Shown: positions 12,135 through 24,408, numbered from the stretch's first letter. The stretch is DNA of 64,000 nucleotides from Catonia carolina (GCA_035578175.1 JAQMRL010000002.1:133426171-133490170), one strand, 5' to 3'. Numbers and translations are program-made. The notes: a model not told the origin generated them from the letters alone.

Positions 12135-13874
12135 ATTGTAATTCATTACTCTATGGTGATTCAGCATGACGATTAATTAGACTATATTTAGACCGCGTAC
12201 AGTTGTATACAATGTGGTACATAAATACAAACTGTTTTACGTGATATTTCTCAAAAAAGTAATAACTATCGCCGTCCTATCTGTCTATCTCTCTCACACG
12301 CTATGTGCGCAGCTACTGGCGGGGCAGTATACAAGTCGTTAACACAGGATTTAGTTAATAGAAATGTTTCAGAAGTGAAATGATTGAATGACAGTAGATT
12401 AGGAATATTCGATAGATTTAATCATATCACATGTCGTACATTCCTATAAAAACTTATCACACGATATAGAAAATAACACTGTGTAATATAAAGACTCTAC
12501 TCTATGTAAATATGCTTCCTGCAGTATAGATTGTTAATTCAAGAATTTAATCCACTGAAAGTTGGTTATTTTAATTCATAATTTCATGTCATACATGAAT
12601 TCTTTGCTTTAAGTAATTAATATGGTAGAAGTATACAATTTTGTAAAAGTTCCAAATTTGAAATGAAGAATAAAAACTTTTTTGAAGTGACTAGTTCTTT
12701 TGACGCACTTGGACTGTGTTTTTTGCACGGGAAAAAGCTTTGTTCGACACGTCACGCTCGGTTATAAAAAATTACCATGGAAACAATCACCATTAATTAA
12801 TTTAGAAAAATGTTTGTTTTATTTAATTTGCTAACTTAATTAATTATTACGTGGTTACTTCTGTCGGTCAGTCCCGCGACTGGTGATTTTTTTTGGCTTC
12901 CATTTGATAGTTGCTGTTAAGTTACTTAAGTCGGACAAGTGGCTTGGTAATTAATCAGCTGACATTCAAACATAACAACATTGTATGTACCTTTTCAATT
13001 CAAGATATCTTACGATATAGAATTCATCGGAGTGTAGTGATAATGTTAGAGAGTTGTTTCAATTAAAACAGTTCCAAATAGAAAACAAACACAAAAAATT
13101 TGATTATTAAATAATCTTCTATGAGATCTATAGCTATACAAAATTTTAGTTGCGAAACTAATAGAAAATAATTCTACAAAAAACTAATATTACCGGTTCT
13201 TATCACTATTGTTATACGGATTCACTCAGAATATTTTTTATTACTTAAAACGCTGTATTAAATAATCTAAAGTTATGTAAATTCTTGGTATTTAAAAAAA
13301 TTTGTGTAATTGTTGTAGACTACAAGAAACGAATTAATTGATATAATAAAAATACAGACAGATATTTCTGGATGGTAATCTAATAATTATCAATTGCTCC
13401 ATTTCCTGCTGTGCTTGTTTCACTCTACATTTTTAGGCCTGTTAACAATCGAAGTGAAAGTAGATATTTGATAATAATTTAATTGATAAGTTTATAAGCA
13501 GAATGAATCAATTAAAATTGTTTTCAATTTAATAGAAGATGATAGAAATATGTATGAATTTTAAAACAATATAGTATTTTCTTAACCATGAATTAAATAT
13601 TCCCCCCAGAAAAATTCATATAGCTATTTTTAAAGTCTAAAATCACCCAACCCTAAATTTTAAGTATCTTTGAACTTAATTTTCACAAAACGAAATCTGA
13701 AAAATTAAAATTGAAAAATTCTCCGAATATTATTTGCGATTTTTTAAACGTTAGACAATCATAAAATGAAATCTTCATTGAAATTCCATTATTATTACTA
13801 CCAATCGTTTTACAAAAAAAGGTTAGACTAAGCAATAAAAAAATTAATTTTAAGTTGACATCAAAATTACTTAC

Positions 13875-14171
13875 CCCGAACACTAAGTTCAGTAACAATG
13901 TTTTGATGCCGATTACAGTGGCTGCTTTAGCCGCTTTTGTACCGACCGTTTTAGCCACTTTAAGTCCGTTACTGCTAGACGATCCTGAACTAGATGCACT
14001 TACACTTAACACTTTTTTAACGACGCCTTGTTTAACGCTATTAAACGCTTTACTGGCTACCTGTTTTCCAACCTGTTTGCCTATACTAGCTCCCAAGCCT
14101 AATGCTTTTGGCTTAAACAGTCGTTTTTCTCTGTCTGACCTTTCTCCAGTAACTGGTCCCCAAAGTTCTTC
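13875..14171 (-). CDS. Internal exon of a split secreted-protein gene (Lys/Gly/Ala/Ser-rich)
   Basis: Read on the minus strand, this 297-nt block is open in one frame (99 codons). It is preceded by a pyrimidine tract and AAATAG acceptor (AG at 14173-14172) and followed by a GTAAGT donor (13874-13869); both ends are phase 0. Codon and base composition are GC-richer than the flanks. It begins EELWGPVTGE, then has REKR (a furin-like dibasic site), then a Lys/Gly/Ala/Ser-rich, likely amphipathic region (IGKQVGKQV, a serine run SSSGSSSS, GTKAAKAATVIGIK) and a hydrophobic end LLLNLVFG. No cysteines are seen. I do not recognise the family. A link to insect Osiris/DUF1676-like secreted proteins is only a guess from the Lys-rich then aliphatic pattern. 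It joins in phase with the exon at 24408..24166. The remaining 3' exons are not visible and probably lie beyond position 1. Confidence 0.7.
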
Positions 14172-14269
14172 CTATTTAACAAAAGAAACAAAAAAACAAT
14201 TAGATTTCATTACATTCACAATAAAATAGTTTGAATTTCAAATAGTATAAGTTTAGATATTAGAAGGAC

Positions 14270-14600
14270 ATATGGACATATGGGATACAACTCTGGGGCA
14301 CAGCAAGTCACAGTAACATTGAAATAATTCAAAGGTTTCAGTCAAAAATATTTCGAAACATCATGGACTCGCGTTGGTACATATCCAACACTATATTGCA
14401 CAGAGACACAAACACTTGCACGGTACACGAAGCTATACAGAAATTTTGCACCAGTTACCAAACAAGACTTGAAAATCATCAGAATCCAGAAGCCATCAAT
14501 CTCCTAGACAACAGTGGAACACACAGAAGACTATGCAGACTACACCCTACAGATTTATTTTAATATGTGATTGTGTAATTTATTCTATATTCCTAACAAG
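14270..14600 (+). pseudogene. Jockey-like LINE C-terminal fragment (second subfamily)
   Basis: An open frame from 14270 to the TAA at 14561-14563 encodes IWTYGIQLWGTASHSNIEI, FQSKIFRNI, WYISNTILHRD, NPEAINLLDNSGTHRRLCRL and a final HPTDLF. These are the ordered landmarks of the region after the RT domain in Jockey-type ORF2. The piece is cut off upstream at the IWTYG block; a 3' UTR follows but I see no clear poly(A). Its SNIEI signature also occurs in the minus-strand fragment at 27340-27860, so those two belong together and differ from the three-copy family at 3872. Confidence 0.75.
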
Positions 14601-15220
14601 AACAATATAACAAAATGGAAAATTTTTATAGAGTAATACCAAGGGGTATTACTTATTCATGATTTATTTTAACAACATATCTACTCATTGTTCTATGAGA
14701 GCAGATCGTAGATTTACTGTTATTAAAAAAAGGACTAACATATTTGGTGGTGGTGTCAATAAACGTAATTCTAATTTTTTTAAATATTAATTTACTTGAA
14801 ATTTATGAAATATATAACAAGGAGTAATATGGAGCAGTACTATCAATAGAAACTTACAACATAATTAAAAATGAAAATAGTTAGGCTAACGAAAAAAGTA
14901 CGCTTAAAATTTTCATTTTATTAAGTACTTGCTTTTGCTTTGCGGCAACTAATTTTTTACATTAATGTCGCTGGTAACGTGTCATACATAAAACTTTTTT
15001 AGTTGAAATTAAATTGGTTGCGTAATCACCGTTAGATTTTTGGACATGAATTACTTTAAAAAAATTAATTTCCTTTAAAAAGGTAATCTTTTATAGTTAG
15101 TGATTATAAAAGACCTTCAAGAAAATAGAAACAACGTCATTACATTACATGCATTGCCAGTTTTCGATTGAAAATTAAAACAAAATTAAAATTTTTTACA
15201 AAAAATTTTAACTTTATTAC

Positions 15221-15298
15221 ACCGCGAGCCAGCCCGCGTTGTGTGGGAAACTGGCTTCTGTGTTGGGGTCTCGGATTCGATTCCCGGTCTGGTCTGGA
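15221..15298 (+). mobile_element. tRNA-derived SINE head (partial)
   Basis: A GC-rich 75-bp block carries a good RNA polymerase III B box (GGATTCGATTCCC, 15272-15284) about 50 bp after a weak A-box region. The flanks are AT-rich. It resembles tRNA-derived heads seen elsewhere in the window but has no second copy of the same body here. Confidence 0.45.
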
Positions 15299-15360
15299 AT
15301 TTTTTCATTACTCTCACAATATTACCGACCAATAAGTGTCTACTTTAAATCCAAGAGTTG

Positions 15361-15500
15361 AGTTGGCTTGATCATGTGCGTAGAATAAAAAAAAGCCGAC
15401 TGTTAAAAAGAATAGTATCATATTTTTGATGTTGATCGAGAGACTGGACGACCATGAAAGAGATAACTGACCAAAGGTAGAATAGAATTAGAATAGATAG
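15361..15500 (+). pseudogene. RTE-like LINE ORF2 C-terminal fragment
   Basis: One frame reads SWLDHVRRIKKSRLLKRIVSYF, matching the widespread WxGHVxRMxxxRLPKRV stretch near the C-terminus of insect endonuclease/reverse transcriptases. The next codons are broken by stops, after which another frame gives RDWTTMKEITDQR, like the GRPRKRWxD...DL end. A short dead fragment. Confidence 0.6.
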
Positions 15501-16559
15501 AATTCGTAACAGGCCTACGTGTCTAGTGCTTAAAGTAGAGATACGTACGAATCTTCAGGGTATCTTTGGGGGAATCTTTAGGGTTTAGGGGATCTTTAGG
15601 GTAAGTATAACATCTGAAAGTATAAAATTGAAATGTAAGAGAAAAATGTGATAATCAAGATTGTTAAACATTATACTTTTTGTAATAACCCGTAATTAGT
15701 TTGAAGATGATCTTTCTTTGATATTAGATAATGGCAACATTTCAGTTCAATTACAAGTACTGGAGAAAATGATTGATTTCCTTGAAAGTGATACTCCTTT
15801 CATGATAATTTACAATAATAATGGTAATAAAAGTAATAAATTCTGCCCTGGAGAATTTAATAACAATTTTTCCATGTATGTTAAGAAAGATTTACCGTTT
15901 GAGTTACTTTTTAAATTACTTATTTTAATTACAGTAATTTATAAATACGTATAATAGTAAAAATAATTTCAGGTAATAATCTAAAGTTATAAATTATTTT
16001 CTAATAGTCCTTATAACTTATTTCTGGATTCCTGGAAGTTCAAATACCTAATCTAAGTTGAAACCTAATAACTTAAGCTCACAATGGTGAAAGTACGGTT
16101 TTTTATTATTACGTATTATTACGTAGGGATTTTTAAATGAGATTCTTGCTATCTGTTTTTACGTCTTGTTGTCTGTTTGTCTCACTGGGCCAACGACTAC
16201 AACTTCGGCCTACTTGATTGTAATTGTTGTGTTTCTTCCTATACTGGTTAAGTTATCTGGTTGTTCTAAACTTAGTTCCAATGATTTGTACTGCCGTAAT
16301 AAATATTATTCCACTATGAAGTTAAATAACTTTCTAATATACCTTTAATTAATTGATTGTATACGTTTTAAGGCAATTAAATCTAGATCAAATTGTTTTA
16401 TATTTTAAAGATGAATTATTTTTTATTTAAAAAAAATACTTATGTAGAATTATAATAATACTTTCATTGAATGAAACATCGGTTTTAAAATTTATATTAC
16501 TTGTTGAAAATTCATTTAGTAGGATCTATTGTTAAACAATGCAAAGTATTTTAAATTAC

Positions 16560-16683
16560 TAGTATTGTATAAAATAGTTTAGTATTATACTAAAGTACTA
16601 AGTACTATACTAAGTATAGTATAGTAAACTAAGTATAGTATTATACTAAGTACTATAAAATAGTATAATATAGTATAGTATAA
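16560..16683. repeat. Degenerate TATAG/ATACT simple repeat
   Basis: About 125 bp built almost only of TATAG, ATACTA and related pentamers, self-complementary in places (TATACTAAGTATAGTATA). It directly abuts the 5' end of an S2 repeat, so that repeat probably inserted into it. Confidence 0.75.
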
Positions 16684-17013
16684 ATAGTTCTGTTTCTTAT
16701 CACATGGTCAGTCAATTAAATGACTGAATCATTTAAGAACAGAAAAGGTAGAGGTGTAAAAGATACTAATCAGAGTTATCACCTCCGAAAGTAATGAATT
16801 TCATATTATACAGCCAGACCCTGTGGTGAATGAAGTGAAGGTGTCTTTTGCAGGGTGGAAATATGTGCTTTTCAGAGGGCCCGGCATGCTGATAAGCGTA
16901 CTTTTCCACTCAGTGAGGAAGGCAATGGTAAACCACCTGACTCCTCGTTTTACTTAGTAAAACCTCTAGAGGTTCAAACCAGCCTTTCGGCTGTTGACCT
17001 AAACAACAACAAC
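16684..17013 (+). mobile_element. S2 short interspersed repeat, 5'-shortened
   Basis: Begins at AGTTCTGTTTCTTATCACATGG, lacks about 60 bp present at the start of the copies at 26038 and 34765, and ends in CCTAAACAACAACAACAG. An apparent 107-codon frame over the 3' half follows the repeat, not a gene. The 3' region contains a short hairpin with loop GCAATGG, seen in better form in the 26038 copy. Confidence 0.85.
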
Positions 17014-17689
17014 AGTATTGTATATTTCAGTACTCAAATATTAATTTTTAAAAACATGTATAAGGAAAAAAGGCAAAACAGTTCAAGGAATTTATATAAA
17101 ATTTTGACTTTGTCAAAATGGTGCAGTAAAGCAGTTAGCAATTCCACTAATATACCGTTTCAAAAGAAAAATTTATGAGCTTAGTTGTTAATTCCCAAGG
17201 TTACTTATTCAATAAAATATTACACAATAAATTACGCGGACCCTAACGTCAACAATCAAACAATTTGACTTTGATTGTTATTTATTGATTTTAGAATTCT
17301 GAATCACAATTAGTACGCAGTCTAAATTCTCTCGAATCACAAAGAATTCTAAGAAGACGTTTGAGCTACTGATGCGATGGAGCAGTCATGCTATAAAGAA
17401 ATTACATTAATAAAACAATTTAAATTAAAACTTAATGTTTAACACAATTTTGAATTTCTGAAACACTGGGAATTGTCCGTTTTAAGTTAGTAACGTTATG
17501 ACAATTGTAAAATGAAATAAAGTACGATAAGAAGGTAGTTTCTTAAAGTAAGGTTGCCAAATGATTAAATCTCTGCATCTCCGTAGACATGACTAAATAG
17601 CGGGCAGAGACTAAAATTCTAAGAAAACTAAATTCTAAATAATGGAAGATAAAACAAATTTTTAAGAAATTAAATAATAGATATAAGGT

Positions 17690-17910
17690 GTTTGTTTAAA
17701 CCCCCTTAAGGTGGTTTAAAGAAATCATAAAGAATATTGAGAAGCAGAAATAAACTGAGAGAATATAATGGACCGAATAAAATTTGACTTCAAGGGCTTC
17801 CACAAATAACTAAAGTAGTACACCGGATGGACGGGCGAAAGGAGAAGAAACTGCAATGAAAATGATGAAAGTGGGAGCTGCAAAACGAGCAAGGAGAAGT
17901 CTACAGTTAC
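17690..17910 (+). pseudogene. RTE-like LINE extreme C-terminal debris
   Basis: Homologous to 7660-7860 in this window. Frames give FKEIIKNIEKQK, then TERI.WTE, and later TGWTGERRRN, which resembles the TGxxWTEERRxAHSxRM tail of insect RTE-like elements. Several stops and frame changes. Confidence 0.4.
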
Positions 17911-18741
17911 TTTACATGCTCTAAAATGGTCCTATTAATATAAAATAAACATTAATATTATTAAATATTATATTTTTAATAAATAAATAAATATTAATAT
18001 TCAGTGAAACAAAATATATCACAATTCAGCCGTAAATACGAAGAGAGACTCAATCATTATCCAAACTTCTTGGCTCTGAATCTGCTAAATAACATTGATA
18101 CTGGGTTTTCAAGCTGAAAATACATAGTGTTTTTGATTTAGGTTATAGGTTTTAAAGAACATTGTTACGTTTTTATCATTTTCTTCTAATTAATTTATTA
18201 CTATTTTCAATTTCATTAACATTTTAATGAAATTGTAACATTTATCTTAGATAATGTTAACTAACATTTATCAAAATTGCTGATTGTTCTATATCATGTG
18301 AACAGATTGTAATGTTGCAGAAAAAAAATTAATATAAAAACAAAACAGTCTGGCATATTCGATGTAAAGTTTTTGACTGTAAGTGCTTAAACTACAAAAA
18401 TCAACAATAATATTTTTGAATTATACGCTTGATAAATTATAAAAGCATCTAATTAAAAAATTGATCATTAAAAAAATCCAACAGTTTCGTAATTTTTGGA
18501 ATACTGTATTCATTTGAAATAAGCAAAACAAGTTTTTTCAATAAATTTTAACTAGTTTTAAATACTACCTACGGATTTTCATGTTTATAAATTGTACAGA
18601 TTTTGTGTTTTAACTGGGCACCCTCATCTAGAAAATTTATAAATTATTTCACATAATTAAACATTTTTCTTAAATTTTATATTATATTTTTATCTTATGC
18701 TACATAATCAATTATAAAATTAAAAATTAACATAGAATATC

Positions 18742-18749
18742 ATTATATA

Positions 18750-18783
<34 letters not shown>
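18742..18783. repeat. (TA)n microsatellite
   Basis: About 40 bp of alternating TA with a single CATA interruption. Confidence 0.9.
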
Positions 18784-19004
18784 ACAAACATTGGCAGACG
18801 TATATTATATAGCTAACCTAAAAAAAAATTACGGGTACGAATAAATTTGACTTATAAAGTGACAAGACCTAGTGTTTTGTGAAATATCAAAATATTTTTT
18901 TATTATTATTTAGTTAATTTAAAGTCACATCAACAGCTTGGTTAATAACAACTACGGTGAATTATCAAACGTTAACGGTGGGTTTTGACTTGTAATAATT
19001 TACA

Positions 19005-19078
19005 GACCCTAGCCGGGAATCGAGCCCAAGACATCCGCGTTGTAGGCTGGTGGGCTAGTTACTACGTCACGGAAATGG
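19005..19078 (-). mobile_element. tRNA-derived SINE head, minus strand
   Basis: Reverse complement has an A-box-like TGACGTAGTAAC and a near-perfect B box GGGCTCGATTCCC (plus strand 19014-19026), with the usual ~35-bp spacing and an intervening anticodon-arm-like GC stretch. No acceptor-stem symmetry was found, so it is not a functional tRNA gene. Confidence 0.5.
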
Positions 19079-20064
19079 TCTTCAATCATTTAAAAAAAAT
19101 AAAATGGATAATGATTTGCCATAAATTATATATTTAATTTTGTGCGACCTGAAGGCCTAATTGTGTGTAACACACATACTACAATTTTAATATTACTCCT
19201 TACCGTTTATGTAAATATGTACTGCAATAAAAAATTTTAGTACAGCTGCAAATCTAATATACGTAACACTAAATGGAGTTTTATCCATGAACTCTTAATT
19301 CCTTAATATATAATATATTTTATTTCATTACTTTTTTAATCTTGTTATTGGTAGTACAATTTATTTACAGTGATTTAAGTGAAATGATTTTACTACTAAT
19401 AACGTTAGGTGTTTTATTGCAGTTACCATAATAACATAAAATGATAACGTTAATAATAATTTATTGGCTTATTTTATTATCATCATCATACATAATGAAA
19501 CTTACTATTGCGATATAGGCTATGCACTTCTACATGGATTATGAAATACGTTATTTGTGTAATAGTTAAGTTAATAGTCATGTTCAAATGACAATTGCTT
19601 TCAACCAATGCAGATTATTTTTCCATTAAAAAGAAAACACACATTTAATATGATCATAAATGTGTTTATCCTCATGTGAGTTTTTTATGATCTATCAAAA
19701 TATTTATAAAATTAATAATAATATACGAATTAATAATAATATACTCGTATGTTTTGGAATTCTCGTTCGCACTTACTTGTTTACTATTACGTAATTTTTT
19801 AATTACTATATTAAAATTAATTATATTTTGAAGGTTAATGCATATTTGTTAAGATCATAAAATACAGATGCAGGTATCTTTTGTTATTTTTCTTACTAAT
19901 CAAAGAAAATAACTAAGGTTGATTTTTAACTACATAAATTTTGTATCTAAGTGATTGAAAAGTGAATTGTTTTATAATTTCACTGGAAAAATTTTAATAA
20001 CAATTTGAAAAGAATCTGATGAAAATTAAAGAAATATAATTTTAGTATAATAGTGATATTATAT

Positions 20065-20640
20065 TTTGGGCGTGAAAAGTTTATCTTAAAATAGAAAAAT
20101 CGCTATTTGACGTTAAAATTGGCATTGTAGAAAAATAATGCTTGATATAAAAGTTGTAAGTTTTATAATTTCCTGCTAATTTTGTCCTAAATTGCACATA
20201 AAAGCCGCAATCTAAAAAAGCAATTTTTTACCAGGAGAGCAACCCCATCAAGTATTTAAGCAGACATGGCGCTTACCCTATTTTTTTAGAGCATAAAGAA
20301 TTTAGTAAATGAAGCAATTTAAAAAAACAAAGAAACCATTTTTGAGAAAATTGAAAACAATAAAAACTGCACAAATATAGCTAGTATTACTTCCGGTTCA
20401 CCCCTTGTCGGTCCCCTTATGGTACATAATGTAAATTCCAAGTTATAACTACGTAAGCTATCTCGTTTTCGAGATATTTTGTTTACACACAGACTAATCG
20501 CTAAAAACATATTTTTTGGTTTCAAGGGCCTGAATACATGTATTTCCAGTGAAAACTCGATTTCAAAAACTCGGCATTGAAAACAATACGTTTTTCTCTA
20601 GATATTGATAGGACAAGAGAAAGTAAAAACAATAATATTA
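20065..20640. repeat. S3 unclassified dispersed repeat, copy 1
   Basis: Homologous along most of its length to 47932-48705. Shared blocks include ATAAAAGTTGTA, TTTTTGAGAAAAT, CACAAATA/CACGAATA, TTTCCAGTGAAAACTCGATTT and ACAAGAGAAAGTA. No reading frame is conserved between copies and no terminal inverted repeat is seen. This copy keeps a segment (CTATCTCGTTTTCGAGATA, palindromic) that is deleted in copy 2. Nature unknown; it could be the non-coding part of a DNA transposon. Confidence 0.6.
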
Positions 20641-21649
20641 CAAATAAATAGCGAAAGAGATTATAAAACTAAACGTAGATAGATTTAATAGAAACAAATT
20701 AACAAAAACAATTGAAAAATTCATTAATGGTTTTAAAGATGAAAAGTCAATTTAAACCAAATACTGAAGTAGAGCGATGGAAGAAAGAACTATCGAAGTT
20801 TATGAAAAAAGTGATAAGAAAAACTCAAGCTGCAGAATAAGAACTCTGCAGAAAACTTAAAGGACCCATGCCCTATAGTAAAGTTAACTTAAACGAAAAG
20901 AAAACGCCCATTGTTTAAGCCTATTATATTGTTTTAGCTACAAGAGTCGATTAAAAAATACTCTACATAATAATGCCAATACAATACAAAATATCCTTTA
21001 ACAGTAAATTTGCACAAATGTAATTGAAAAAAACTGCACATTGATGAAATGAACATAAAAACAATCTCTAATTTTAATTATAGTTCAACAACACACGTAG
21101 TTTTATTCAAATGTATTTCAAATAAAAATAGAATGAAAACTTTAATAATATTAAAATTATACGTTAATAAAAGAAGATTCCGTTAATAAAATAAAAACAA
21201 GAAGATAAGAATAGACTATATAATTAAATTTTATTAACAACTGAAACTCCTAAATAGTTAAAAGGAGAGATTCAATTTGATACAAGTAAAAGTGATTTAA
21301 TTCGTATTTTGTGGAGGTCTTTAACTACTGTAACTTATTTTAATACGAACAAAAAGATTTAAAAGAATATTCTAGTCTAAACGAAAACACCTTTTAATAC
21401 AACTTTAATGATACACTTTTTAAAACGTTTAAACTATATAAGCTACTATAATGTATCCATCAGTTAAACTGATAGTTGTATAATTAACCTATATCATCAA
21501 TTTTATGTATATATTACTATCCATTAACCGTGTTTAAAATAAAATAAAAAATTGTCCAAAATAAAAAATAAATGTAAGTTGGTTTATGTAATGTACGCTA
21601 GTTAACGCTCCATTTTTTTGTGTCGAATCACACACTTCACTCGGACCTA

Positions 21650-21830
21650 AAAATCCCATTTATAAATAACACCATACACCAAATGTATCAACGCTTTAGA
21701 TTAAAATTACTTAACAACTCCAACCCATTGATTCGTGTTCTAAGTTCTCCACATTTGGCAGGTAATCCATAATGTCTGCTCAGCAGGAGGTGGAGCAGAG
21801 ACTTGGGTTAACCTCAATCAAACCTCAATT
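21650..21830 (+). pseudogene. LINE C-terminal fragment
   Basis: Frames read MYQRFRLKLLNNSNPLIRVLSS, then RRWSRDLG before a stop. This matches the closing ...NPL..NL...RRLKRRWxRDL pattern of Jockey-type ORF2. Short and frameshifted. A second, separate fragment lies 300 bp downstream. Confidence 0.5.
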
Positions 21831-22129
21831 AAATTTAATTACGCTTAATAAAAAAACAATAATCCAACTTACTATTATTAATTGAATAATCTTAATAATT
21901 AACTTGTGAAAAGGCTAACTGTAGTAATTAACTGCGGGAGTCCTACTAATAAGTGGTATCCTTTTTTAACGTGCAACGTCATTTTTAATAAAAAAAATAT
22001 GTATTATACGCATATTTGCTGGTTGTGTAAAACCGCACAGTTGTAGATAAAAATAAATAAAGTGAAAAACGTTGGCTTGTGTTGTTAAGTTATTCTTAAT
22101 CATAGAATTTCATTTAAACAATAGTGCTT

Positions 22130-22440
22130 CTTTATAAATCATAACTTAAACCAATTTGGATGTACAGATTTCAGATTTATGGCTCAGCTAAATCTTTGGT
22201 TACGACTAAACTACACCAATTTCAGTCAAAGAAGCTGAGGACAGCTGTTACGTTTCCAATAATCCACTATACAGAGATCTTAAGATATCTTTACATAAGT
22301 GAAATAGTCGATCAGATGTTTAAATAAGAATTAAAAAACAATAATAACTGATTCTCGATCTAATCTATCAAGATTTACCAGGTATTCATAATCGTAGGCT
22401 CCACAGATGGTGAAACAGAGATTTGCGATAATTTACTAAA
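22130..22440 (+). pseudogene. LINE C-terminal fragment
   Basis: Frames give PIWMYRFQIYGSAKS, FQSKKLRTAV and, near the end, RLHRW.NRDLR, the same ordered landmarks as in the intact copy at 3882. Stops at several places show that it is old. Confidence 0.6.
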
Positions 22441-22449
22441 CACCGGATG

Positions 22450-23660
22450 TAATTTTAGTAAACATATATATTAATAACAAACTAGTTTAATCTTGTAAGA
22501 TTTAAATATTGTCATTGTATTATTATTCATTTAATATCCAATTTTGTAACATTTAAAAGCGAGAGTTCTGCTAATGACTGGTTAAAGTAATATAAAAATA
22601 AGATGTAAACCATAATTAAAATATATATTTTTAAGTAATTATAATATTATAAGTATTAATTATATTTATAAGCATTTTACAATATATTCTTTTACAGTTA
22701 TTCTCATCTTTTATCTAGATGAAAGGTTTTCAAAAATTATTGTCAATAATTTTGTTCTTTTTTTAAAAGCAATCCTTTGGTATTATTTTCATCATATAAA
22801 TACTTTTACCATGTTATTCACTTAGTCATTTCTAGATTGATTGTAAATAAACTCAAATGTTAAACAAAAAAATAGAATAAAAACATTGTCATCTAGTTTT
22901 ACTTTTAGGCAATTTCACATTACTGATTTTTATGAAATTTATTGAAATAATTCTATTAAAATTACTACAGGAGGTTTTTTTATTTCCATTATGAATCTTT
23001 TATTAAGCCGAACGATGAACTGAGGTTCATGCAGTCGCCCTTGAAATTATTTATATTCTCCTACTAACTTAAATAAAAATAAATGGGATAGTTTTGTTAT
23101 TTATTTTGTTGTTTAGTTGTTCGTATCAACAACAACTTAGACTAGTTTTAATCCTACTTAATATGCAATCAAAAAGTATTTTGGCCTGTAGCACATATTT
23201 GACAGATTGTAGCCTATATTTTTACATAGCATCAATTATTGAAGAGGTTTAGTTTACGAAGGATTGCATAACTATTACCATCCAAATGTTTATTTTAACA
23301 AATAAAATTAAATAATATTTTACAAATAAAATTATTGCAGCATTAACTTCTTGAAGGGGTTTGTTGTATGTTCTCTAGTACTCATTTAAATTATAATACA
23401 GTGAAGTTGGTATTTTTTGTTACTTTCAGTACATTCCATTACAGCTTGTAGGTTTACAATTAAAAATAATACAATTATTGGTGTTAGTTGAAAAAATGGT
23501 AAGTATACCCTCTCTCATGATAACAAAATATGAGATAATTTTATTGTTTTCATAATTACTGAACGTTACAAGTAATGAAAAACTGCCTTTCCCCTCTTAA
23601 ACTTGTAACAGGTTTAACGATATTCCCATATTCATTCGGTTCACCATTCGACTGTTTGAA
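22450..23660. other. No gene recognised
   Basis: AT-rich intergenic or intronic sequence inside the span between the two minus-strand exons. Nothing identified. Confidence 0.35.
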
Positions 23661-23663
23661 TGG

Positions 23664-23935
23664 TTGTTTGTTACAAAAAAAAAAAAAAAATTAAAGCACT
23701 GTACTAAAGGAGTCACTACATTTAAAAAAATCAGAAAGGATACTGAAAAAATTGAAATATACCAAAAAAATAAAATGCGCCAAACAAATTTTAAATTATT
23801 AATTTATAACTTCATACAGGCTTCCGCGAAAACCAAAAGAAAAATACTGGATGGGTGGATAAAGTAGGAAAGCCTTCAGTGAAAAATCTGAAAAGTGGCT
23901 TGCAGAAAAAGCTTCTAAAAATGTCTAAAACTACG
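23664..23935 (+). pseudogene. RTE-like LINE C-terminal tail fragment
   Basis: After a run of A's the frames read FKKIRKDTEKIEIYQK, then TGWVDK, KAFSEKSEKWLAEKASKNV and a stop. This resembles the short basic tail (TGxxWTEERKxAFSEKMKxYW) that closes insect endonuclease/RT elements. At least one frameshift separates the parts. The first 67 codons are open, but I regard that as residual. Confidence 0.4.
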
Positions 23936-24165
23936 TTACTTTACTAAAAATAGGGTCTTAAACGAAAATTGTCTTTTTGAACAGTCATGAGATACTTTAT
24001 CTTTTTTAAAGTATTCCTGTCTTTATCTATATTTAGTCTAACTCATATTAAATAACTTTTCAGGAAAATATTTGACCAGTGTATAATAAATTTTTTTTTT
24101 TTGTAAAACCAAACAATTAAAATTGATTAAAAGTTTTTGTAATTCATTGTGAATGTGATACTAAC

Positions 24166-24408
24166 CTCTAATCTGATAAGTGCTTCATCTTTGTGTGATT
24201 CTGCTTCTAATGTGTCAATAGCTGTGTCTTGTAAAAGACGTCTTTGGTAACCGGGACCTGGTCCCCTTCCGGCGGCTGGAGATGCGTGTACAGCTACCAA
24301 TATTACCGAAAGACCAAACATCCAAAAACAACCTTCGACGGCTCCACAACCAGTCATTGTAATTTTAACCATTTTATTCTTCTTGTTTTAATGGTACTTT
24401 TATTTTAC
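24166..24408 (-). CDS. Signal-peptide exon of a split secreted-protein gene
   Basis: Minus-strand exon bounded by an acceptor (TTTTTTTCCAG, AG at 24410-24409) and a donor (GAG|GTTAGT, 24165-24160). Coding starts at the ATG at 24372-24370 in good context (AAAATGG); bases 24408-24373 are 5' UTR. It encodes 69 residues: a short N-region, a hydrophobic core WMFGLSVILVAV (17-28), a likely signal-peptidase site after VHA (28-30), a Gly/Pro-rich stretch, RR at 44-45, and an acidic helix-like end (DTLEAESHKDEALIRLE). The exon ends in phase 0, matching the phase-0 start of the exon at 14171..13875 on the same strand. I infer that the two form one secreted precursor with a ~10-kb intron full of repeats. 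Function unknown. The composition stands out from the AT-rich flanks. The reading frame continues 12 codons into the intron before a stop. Confidence 0.65.

Noticed and set aside
13855..14229. 124-codon plus-strand frame
   Set aside because: Antisense of the minus-strand exon, which has splice sites and a better protein composition.
15545..15605. TTTAGGG-rich stretch suggesting telomeric repeat
   Set aside because: Only a few irregular units of an ATCTTTAGGG-like motif; insect telomeres are TTAGG and no array is present.
16855..17178. 107-codon open frame, similar to frames at 26211 and 34860
   Set aside because: It lies on the S2 repeat; conservation extends equally over non-coding parts and the frames start at unrelated places.
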